A stretch of 29,991 nt of DNA, from the NCBI GenBank assembly GCA_016293435.1, contig JAEDEG010000028.1, positions 1 to 29,991 of the forward strand, read 5' to 3'. The notes beneath the pieces were generated by a model. The model was not told where the DNA came from. It did no database searches and worked only from the letters and a program-made list of their open reading frames with translations. Within the stretch, counting starts at the first letter, position 1; each line of letters opens with the position of its first letter. This stretch comes from Clostridia bacterium. GTDB lineage: Bacteria; Bacillota; Clostridia; UMGS1810. This document shows, piece by piece, positions 23,897-29,991 of the stretch. The position numbers and the translations under genes are program-made.

Positions 23897-25504
23897 TTAA
23901 TCACCATAACCTGCTGCTTTGTAGAATTTGAAATCAGAAAGCTTAAATACATCGCCGGCTTTGCCGCTTTCAGTATAGATTCTTACCTGGCTGATTTTAT
24001 CGGGAACATTATGTGCTCCGGCATACACTGCTCTTGAATATTTATTGACAACAACGGGAACATCGTCAATCCAGAGTGAATATGAAGATGTGCTGCCATT
24101 GTATGCAACTGTTACATTAACCGAAAGTGCATCTGTGCTGTAGCCGAGTTTTTTCCACTCTGCAGTTGTACCGTCTTGTTCAGCCGAATCTCTGTAGCAA
24201 GCCAAGAAGCTTCCGTCTGCTTTCCAGAAGAGGTCAACATAATTGCAGGGAAGTCCTACAAAATGAGCTTCGATGTCTTTGTTAGATTTAGTAAGGTTAA
24301 AGTTCATTACACCATCTGTAATAGTGGAATATGATGCGCCGTTGTTATAGTTAGTTGATGCCATATACTGTGTTGTGCCTTCGGGAGTATCCACGCCTCT
24401 TGTGATAGTCATTGATGTACCGTCATATACAACTTCGCCATAGTCTTTTCCTTCAACATCGCCGTGACGGAGAGCGTTAGTTTCGTTGATAACGGAAGTT
24501 TTAACCGGAGGAGTGAGGAAGTAGGCTTTTGTTTCAGGAGCTATAGGAGCAAATTTGCCTGACCAGATAAAGTTTTTGGTATAAATTTCTGCCCCTGTGT
24601 AACCACCGGCACTTGTCGATTGTGTTACAGAACCGAAATCGGATGTACCTTCCTGAACAATAGCATCAGCTATGGGAGTTAAAGCAACCGAAACAAGCTT
24701 AGATGTGTTGATGTTGTATACGGCACTATACATTTTGAGATCAGATGCTTTTGCAGCATTGTATCCAACAAATTCCTGTGTTACAGTTACATTGCCATCA
24801 TTTGAAACACCGGCAACAGTACCTGCAGGGATGAATGTGTTAGCTGTGATAGAGCCACATGCTTTGTAGTCGATAGAAATTTTATCGCCAATTTCACCCG
24901 GCTCTACTGTTACCCTAACGAGTTCCGACATTGTGGGATTTGCACTCATTGAATAGATGCAGGAAGACACAAGCTTACCGTTTACTGCCACTGCATAGTA
25001 GTCTTTATCGGTATAGATGTAGGTTGTGATTTCTGCTTCCAAGCCGTCGATGGTGGCAATATAGTTCCAATTTGATGCATCGCCCGAGGAAGCATTTGCT
25101 CTGTTTTTGGCATAGAGCTTACCGTCGCCTGCCCAGTTGAGCATAACAGTATATCCACCACCTGCAGTGTGAATAATTACACCTGCTGTTGCAACATTCT
25201 TTTTGAGCTTGAGGGCGAGGTATCCATCACCAACGCCGTATGTGCTGTTTACATAATCCTGCCAATAAAGTTCACCGTCTGCTGTTGTACGGGTGAGTTC
25301 GAGGCATTCACTTGATGGAATTGCCGTACCGCCTACTGTAACGGTTGACGGACTATATCCGTCTATTGTGCCATTGAAATCGGATCTTCTACCTGTCCAC
25401 TCACTTGTGAGGGGAAGATCAAGATTGTAGCCTTTAGCATAGCTTAATGTAGCCATCGACAGAAGCATTGCTATTGCCATAATGATTGATACTGCTTTTT
25501 TCAT
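23897..25504 (-). CDS. Secreted protein with two jelly-roll (LamG/concanavalin-like) modules
   Basis: A 535-residue exported protein of unknown function. Residues 1-23 are a signal peptide (KK, hydrophobic core, SYA cut). Two modules of about 160-190 residues follow, at about 45-215 and 345-530. Each contains the phrase for a small polar molecule surface seen in the neighbours (AVAVNGKLVSS; SYSLWIDDVPVVVNKYSRAV) and ends with RIYTESGKAGDVFKLSDFKF or its equivalent. The same ending, RLYTESGNAGDTFSIDD, occurs in module 1 of the SLH-anchored lyase, and a related module closes the smaller lyase. A beta-rich segment (about 215-325) separates the two. No catalytic motif or anchor is seen, so it is probably a carbohydrate-binding accessory protein of the same system. 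It starts 19 bp after the SLH protein gene's stop. Confidence 0.7.
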   Translation of the reverse strand: MKKAVSIIMAIAMLLSMATLSYAKGYNLDLPLTSEWTGRRSDFNGTIDGYSPSTVTVGGTAIPSSECLELTRTTADGELYWQDYVNSTYGVGDGYLALKLKKNVATAGVIIHTAGGGYTVMLNWAGDGKLYAKNRANASSGDASNWNYIATIDGLEAEITTYIYTDKDYYAVAVNGKLVSSCIYSMSANPTMSELVRVTVEPGEIGDKISIDYKACGSITANTFIPAGTVAGVSNDGNVTVTQEFVGYNAAKASDLKMYSAVYNINTSKLVSVALTPIADAIVQEGTSDFGSVTQSTSAGGYTGAEIYTKNFIWSGKFAPIAPETKAYFLTPPVKTSVINETNALRHGDVEGKDYGEVVYDGTSMTITRGVDTPEGTTQYMASTNYNNGASYSTITDGVMNFNLTKSNKDIEAHFVGLPCNYVDLFWKADGSFLACYRDSAEQDGTTAEWKKLGYSTDALSVNVTVAYNGSTSSYSLWIDDVPVVVNKYSRAVYAGAHNVPDKISQVRIYTESGKAGDVFKLSDFKFYKAAGYGD

Positions 25505-25523
25505 AATACATCCTTCTTTCTTT

Positions 25524-28157
25524 TTATTTTTCTATAATAACAAGCGCCTGAACGCTATTATTACGAACTACTACGAAAACTTCTGTTGCATTTGAACCAA
25601 CTTCTTCAAATGATGTGATTTCATCTGTTGTGGCAATGCTCACATCACCCAAGCGGCGATTATACTTATAAACCGTGGGGCCCTCTTCTCTGGGGAGGTC
25701 ATATTCCACAAGCTGACCTGAGCCGTCATCGTTAAAGCAAATTGTTATTTCGTCTACCATTTCATTGCGAAGCTGTGAAAGTTTATTGACTTCGATTGAG
25801 TAAACTTTTGCGTATGCTGTCTCATTGGGACTGTTTTCGTTTGCGCGATAGAATTTGCCGAGTCCCTGAATGCTTGCAAGGCGGTTGATGGTGCTAACCT
25901 TGTCTTGTGAGTCAAGAGAGTATTTGATGAGGTCACCCTTTTTGAGAGTGAGAGCTGTGTCGTGGGCGGTGCCGCTCCCTTTGGTGTAGACCTCCTCTAT
26001 TTCCTCGCCTGTGAGCATTGTGATTTTGTAGCTTTCTTCGCCATCTTTCATCGAACCGCCAACGCTCCATACAATTGAAACTTCTTTGTCAGACTCAATT
26101 GGTGTGGGCGAATCGGCATCCATTTTAGAAATGATAACTGCCGCTTTGGCTTTCTGAGTGTCGGGATCTATTGCTATGGGTTTAACATCGTATGTGCCTT
26201 TGTGAGCAAGAGTTACGATTTCAAAGTAGTCATCATCGGAGTCGGCAGATTCGGGAACACAGAAAATATCGGTCGTATCATCTGCAAAGAAAGCCTCACG
26301 GGATGAATATCCGCCGAATGACTGCAATTTACCGTTGAACGCATAGGTGGTTGTTTCCGATGCGAAGGAATAGGATTTGATTTTTTTGATTTTGCCATCG
26401 GCACTGAGAGTGTAGCCAATTACCGTGCCAACATAATCGGAAGCATTTATGTCTGACTCTGCCATATTGATGCCGTCGGCATTTATCTTTGAAGCAAAGC
26501 CGAGTTCCTGCATTTCGGAATTTGCATATTCATAGGTTATAATCTCGGTGTCTGCTACGATTTCGGTGATTTTTTCTCTCTTACCGCTTCTGACAACCTT
26601 GATTTTCTGTGACTCGGCAATACCTGATTCTCTCTTTGCCGCAACAACATACGCATATTCTTCATTTTCGGAAATATCACCGATAACATCAATGATTCTG
26701 CCGGTCATATCAAGAGCAAAATCAGCAGAGTCACCGATTTTTACATTGAGAATAACATTGCCCGATTTATCCATAGTTGCTTCATAGGCTTCGCCGTCAA
26801 TTTCCACAAAGCCTGCATCACCGCTGAGGGCTGTAACAGAACCCGACACCTTTTTGTCGGATGCATAAATGGTTGCAAGCTTTCCGTCTTCTGATGCAGA
26901 AATAACAAACGACATTCCCGCTTTTATATCGGAAACTTTTATAGCATTACCGTCGTAATCATAAATTTCATACACATAATCTTCATCGTTTGTCATAAAT
27001 TTGAAAGCGGATTTTCCGCGGAAGCTTGCCTTATTTTTGAAATAAACAGTGCCCGATGCAACTCGGTCAGCAATAAAGCTTTCATATTCGGTTACAAATA
27101 TAACGTCGGCACAATTGTTGTTGTCGTTATCAACAAGCTTATATGTACCGTTGTATACTGTGGGGAGAGAGTCTGTGTGCTTACCGTTATATATAACCTT
27201 TGCACCGGTTATGTTATATTTCTTTTCTTTATCGGGATTATCATCAGCATACCATTTTATGACGGAAGAATCTTTGTGAGATATTGAATCAGCATCAATG
27301 ACAACTTCTTCATTCTCATACTTCTGCATTGCAATAACCTTGTCAGCACCATTTTGCGACACATATGCAATTACCCTGTAGCCGAGAAGCGAAGAAAAAT
27401 CGATATCGGACTTATATGCCGCACCGTCTATCTCAACGCGGTTACCAATGAGGTCTGATTGACCGTTGAGGGTAGATTTTCTTGTGGCGGTAACGATGCC
27501 TTCAACCTTTTTGCAATCGTCATAACGTTCGAGGTTGGCACGGAGTGTACGATCGGTAACAACATATTTTTCTTCGGAAGAATATGTGCTTTCCATAACA
27601 TACGCGTCGAGGGCATTATATATAAGAAGTGCAACGTCGCCTCTCGTGAGTTCTTCATCGGCAGAAATTGATATCCCATCGAAAAGAGAAAGCGATGATG
27701 CAGTTGCCATATAACCCGACGGATATCCGCCTCTTGATTCTGCCTCTATGCCTCTGCCGAGTACGCACACAACAATCTTTGCAGCTTCCTGAAGGGTTAC
27801 TTTTTCTTCAGGAGCAAAAAGACCGTCTCCTATGCCGTTTATGAGCTTTGAATCAGAGGCAAATTTTATATATCCGCTTGCCCAGTGCTCTTTTGTCACA
27901 TCGGCAAAGTCGGTATCGGTATTTGATGCACCCGATACTCCCATTGCAGTTACTGCAATTTTTGCAAACTGTGCACGGGTTACAAGGGCATCGGCACGGA
28001 AGGTTCCGTCTTCAAATCCCTGCATAATTCCAAGAGCAGACACATCAAAAATTGCTTCTGCGCTTGTGTCTGATGTATCCACATCGGGATATGATGCACC
28101 GAGGGCAACAGTGAACATCATTGAGATGCAGATAAACAATGAAATGAGTTTTTTCAT
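25524..28157 (-). CDS. SLH-domain surface protein of unknown function
   Basis: A 877-residue surface protein from the ATG at 28157; an in-frame ATG at 28169 is fused to the AGAAAGG ribosome site and less likely. The signal peptide is MKKLISLFICISMMFTVALGA. Three SLH repeats follow directly (about 22-185; phrases ALGIMQGFEDGTFRADALVT, HWASGYIKFASDSKLINGIG, LSLFDGISISADEELTRGD). The remaining 690 or so residues are a long beta-rich, strongly acidic region rich in Asp/Glu/Lys/Tyr with repeating short beta domains and no recognised catalytic motif. With SLH at the N-terminus, unlike the lyase, it looks like an S-layer-type or scaffold protein that may display or bind substrate. It lies 20 bp after the GH20-like gene and before the jelly-roll protein, so it is in the same operon. 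Confidence 0.8.
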   Translation of the reverse strand: MKKLISLFICISMMFTVALGASYPDVDTSDTSAEAIFDVSALGIMQGFEDGTFRADALVTRAQFAKIAVTAMGVSGASNTDTDFADVTKEHWASGYIKFASDSKLINGIGDGLFAPEEKVTLQEAAKIVVCVLGRGIEAESRGGYPSGYMATASSLSLFDGISISADEELTRGDVALLIYNALDAYVMESTYSSEEKYVVTDRTLRANLERYDDCKKVEGIVTATRKSTLNGQSDLIGNRVEIDGAAYKSDIDFSSLLGYRVIAYVSQNGADKVIAMQKYENEEVVIDADSISHKDSSVIKWYADDNPDKEKKYNITGAKVIYNGKHTDSLPTVYNGTYKLVDNDNNNCADVIFVTEYESFIADRVASGTVYFKNKASFRGKSAFKFMTNDEDYVYEIYDYDGNAIKVSDIKAGMSFVISASEDGKLATIYASDKKVSGSVTALSGDAGFVEIDGEAYEATMDKSGNVILNVKIGDSADFALDMTGRIIDVIGDISENEEYAYVVAAKRESGIAESQKIKVVRSGKREKITEIVADTEIITYEYANSEMQELGFASKINADGINMAESDINASDYVGTVIGYTLSADGKIKKIKSYSFASETTTYAFNGKLQSFGGYSSREAFFADDTTDIFCVPESADSDDDYFEIVTLAHKGTYDVKPIAIDPDTQKAKAAVIISKMDADSPTPIESDKEVSIVWSVGGSMKDGEESYKITMLTGEEIEEVYTKGSGTAHDTALTLKKGDLIKYSLDSQDKVSTINRLASIQGLGKFYRANENSPNETAYAKVYSIEVNKLSQLRNEMVDEITICFNDDGSGQLVEYDLPREEGPTVYKYNRRLGDVSIATTDEITSFEEVGSNATEVFVVVRNNSVQALVIIEK

Positions 28158-28177
28158 TTTGTAAATCATCCTTTCTG

Positions 28178-29968
28178 TTATATATATCTGAATTCACATT
28201 TTTTGTCATCGGCATATCTGAATCCGAGATTTTCCTGTTCGAGTTCTTCGAGTTTGTTGAGCTTTCCGCTCACATACGAATCAAGGCGAAATTTGGTATA
28301 TTCCATTTCTGCGATTGCCTCACCATAATGAGCATTGATTCTTCCAAAGCCAAAAGGTTTCTGAACATCAAGCCATCGTGCTTGTCTTTGTTCTCTTAAA
28401 GATTTGAGAAGTTCAATAGTTTTCGGAACAATTTCGTTTGCACACTTTTTCAAATACTTTGTATCTCCCGATGCATATGCCGGCTGGAGCTTATTTATGA
28501 GCTCGCATTTGAGACCGACAAGTTCAAGCAAATCTGCGGCAAAGCTATACAGAACATCCCATTTTTCATTTTTGTATGCTTTCATCTTTTGTGAAGCTTC
28601 CATATATTCATCGGTCGGGTTATCGGTTGTGCCGACAGTGTTTATGAGAACAGGACAGTCAACATATTTTTCGCCGAAATAAAACATAAACTTCTCGTGG
28701 CTATGATACGGATCACAAAGCTTTAGTGCATCCATATCCATATCGGTGCAATTTTTGAGAAGCTTCGACACTGCTTCATATGATGTGTCTGCGCCCTCAT
28801 AGCCATACTGACCGTAAATGGCAAGGGTGGGAAGAGTCCAGAAATAGTCGCCCGCCTTGCTTCCCGACACCCACACTGTTGCAAGAACTGTATCGAGACC
28901 GTTGTCGATGGCGGCTTGGATTGCGGGAGTCTGGGTTTTGAAAGTGTAGTCAATATAGGGAAGCTGACCATCCCACGTCCATGCGGCGGTAGCCATAATA
29001 CAGTTGCCGCCGAGGGGCTTATGAGCCTTTATGACAGCATCGTAATTTGTGTATGACTGTTCTTCATATTCCCAATATACCATTTCCATATCCTTTGGAA
29101 CCTTTTCGAGAATTCTCGGATTTATGGGTTCGGTAGCGCTGTATTGAATGCCATAGCCGGGGTTATTCATTGAAAAACGGAAGAAACAATCTGACCACAT
29201 CATAGGCTTGAGACCATATTTTTTGCAGATGTCACACACTCTGTTGACATGATCTGTGTATACTTCAAGAGGATCGGATTCGCCGTGAATGGTTTTGTAT
29301 TGACCTTCGCAAAGTCCGAAGGTTTCGTCAAGACCAACATGAATACGGCGGGATGAAATATTTTCGGAAATTGTTTTGATACATTCCTCAATAAATTCGT
29401 AGGTTCTCTCCTCTCCGGGAAGAAGAAGTGCATCATTTTCGGCAATATCCGAAAAGCTTGCCCATTTAACAACCTGGCTCATATGACCAAGAGTCTGAAT
29501 ACATCCGATGAGTTCAACACCCATTGATGCGGCATATGAATCAATTTCGGCAAATTCTTCTTTTGTATATCTGCCTCGCTGATAACCCATTTCGGGATAT
29601 TTGGGGACTTCATAGGTGTCTTCTGTGTAGAGCATAAGCATATTGAGCCCCATAGATGCCATGTAATCTATATATTGCTTTATGGAATCAACCGTGAGCA
29701 TTCCCTCATAGGAAGAATCGAGCATAACACCGGTGGTTTTGATGCGTCTTTTCTGCTCAATGTGAAATTCTTTTTCATTATTCCGGATATGCATTATTGC
29801 AAGAGATATGCCTCTGCAAAAATCTGTGATGTCTGAATATCCTATTGAAACATCAGTGCCCTTTCCGTCGATGATAAGCTTATCGGATTTATATGACGTA
29901 ATGTTTAATTCGCCGTCATAACTACACGTTGCACATATTTTTTGAGTAAGAAAATTCTCATTAATCAT
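28178..29968 (-). CDS. GH20-like beta-N-acetylhexosaminidase family protein
   Basis: A 596-residue enzyme, complete at both ends within the window. The central TIM barrel (about 75-400) has the GH20 pattern: GVMLDSSYEGMLTVDSIKQYIDYM at the first strand, then HVGLDETFGL with H210 and the catalytic pair D214-E215, in which Asp orients the substrate acetamido group and Glu is the acid. ATAAWTWDG and ATVWVSGS line later strands. A helical C-terminal domain follows. It has no signal peptide, so it should act in the cytoplasm on imported oligosaccharides, releasing terminal GlcNAc or GalNAc. Specificity cannot be told from sequence. GAGGTGAT precedes the ATG. It is the first gene of the minus-strand block seen here; the operon promoter or further genes lie beyond the window edge. 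Confidence 0.85.
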   Translation of the reverse strand: MINENFLTQKICATCSYDGELNITSYKSDKLIIDGKGTDVSIGYSDITDFCRGISLAIMHIRNNEKEFHIEQKRRIKTTGVMLDSSYEGMLTVDSIKQYIDYMASMGLNMLMLYTEDTYEVPKYPEMGYQRGRYTKEEFAEIDSYAASMGVELIGCIQTLGHMSQVVKWASFSDIAENDALLLPGEERTYEFIEECIKTISENISSRRIHVGLDETFGLCEGQYKTIHGESDPLEVYTDHVNRVCDICKKYGLKPMMWSDCFFRFSMNNPGYGIQYSATEPINPRILEKVPKDMEMVYWEYEEQSYTNYDAVIKAHKPLGGNCIMATAAWTWDGQLPYIDYTFKTQTPAIQAAIDNGLDTVLATVWVSGSKAGDYFWTLPTLAIYGQYGYEGADTSYEAVSKLLKNCTDMDMDALKLCDPYHSHEKFMFYFGEKYVDCPVLINTVGTTDNPTDEYMEASQKMKAYKNEKWDVLYSFAADLLELVGLKCELINKLQPAYASGDTKYLKKCANEIVPKTIELLKSLREQRQARWLDVQKPFGFGRINAHYGEAIAEMEYTKFRLDSYVSGKLNKLEELEQENLGFRYADDKKCEFRYI

Positions 29969-29991
29969 AAATCATCACCTCATATAAATTA

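Overview
The window reads as a stretch of a low-to-moderate GC Gram-positive anaerobe of the Clostridia. The support is strong AGGAGG-type ribosome sites, a glycyl radical enzyme with its radical-SAM activase, S-layer-homology (SLH) surface proteins, copper-amine-oxidase-N and DUF4353-type secreted proteins, and an OmpR-type two-component system. The SLH-anchored polysaccharide enzymes resemble gut fibre or glycan degraders such as the Monoglobus type; that placement is an impression, not a demonstration.

Layout. (1) 1-110: the 3' part of a tRNA-Lys(CUU) with encoded CCA, followed by a terminator. (2) 265-4108, minus strand: a three-gene operon of glycyl radical enzyme, GDSL/SASA-type carbohydrate esterase and activase. 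It faces an AraC-family regulator (4250-5020, plus) across a 141-bp region holding two back-to-back consensus promoters. (3) 5021-5515: a decayed minus-strand gene remnant and then a promoter. (4) 5531-12295, plus strand: a membrane/surface cassette of ComEC-like metallo-beta-lactamase lipoprotein, VTC (polyphosphate-polymerase-type) protein, DUF4956 membrane protein, large secreted DUF4353/Cu-amine-oxidase-N protein with a Met-rich linker, response regulator and sensor kinase. Two promoters in this cassette carry the same pair of TTAACTT direct repeats at 11-bp spacing, the same distance from the -10 box, which looks like a shared response-regulator operator. (5) 12296-12508: hairpins and terminators. 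(6) 12509-29968, minus strand: a polysaccharide-utilisation block, in transcription order GH20-like hexosaminidase, SLH surface protein, two-module jelly-roll surface protein, 1986-aa SLH-anchored heparinase II/III-type lyase, GH130-like phosphorylase, and a second non-anchored heparinase-type lyase. A MITE-like inverted-repeat element lies between the last two.

Working model (inference). The surface-anchored and secreted lyases cut an acidic or amino-sugar-containing polysaccharide at the cell wall. The oligosaccharides enter through a transporter not seen here and are finished in the cytoplasm by the GH20-like and GH130-like enzymes, neither of which has a signal peptide. The cytoplasmic esterase and glycyl radical enzyme under AraC control could process a released, acylated sugar-derived compound. 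The VTC/DUF4956/DUF4353 cassette is the least understood part and the best candidate for an undescribed system. No CRISPR array, intact transposase or phage module was seen.
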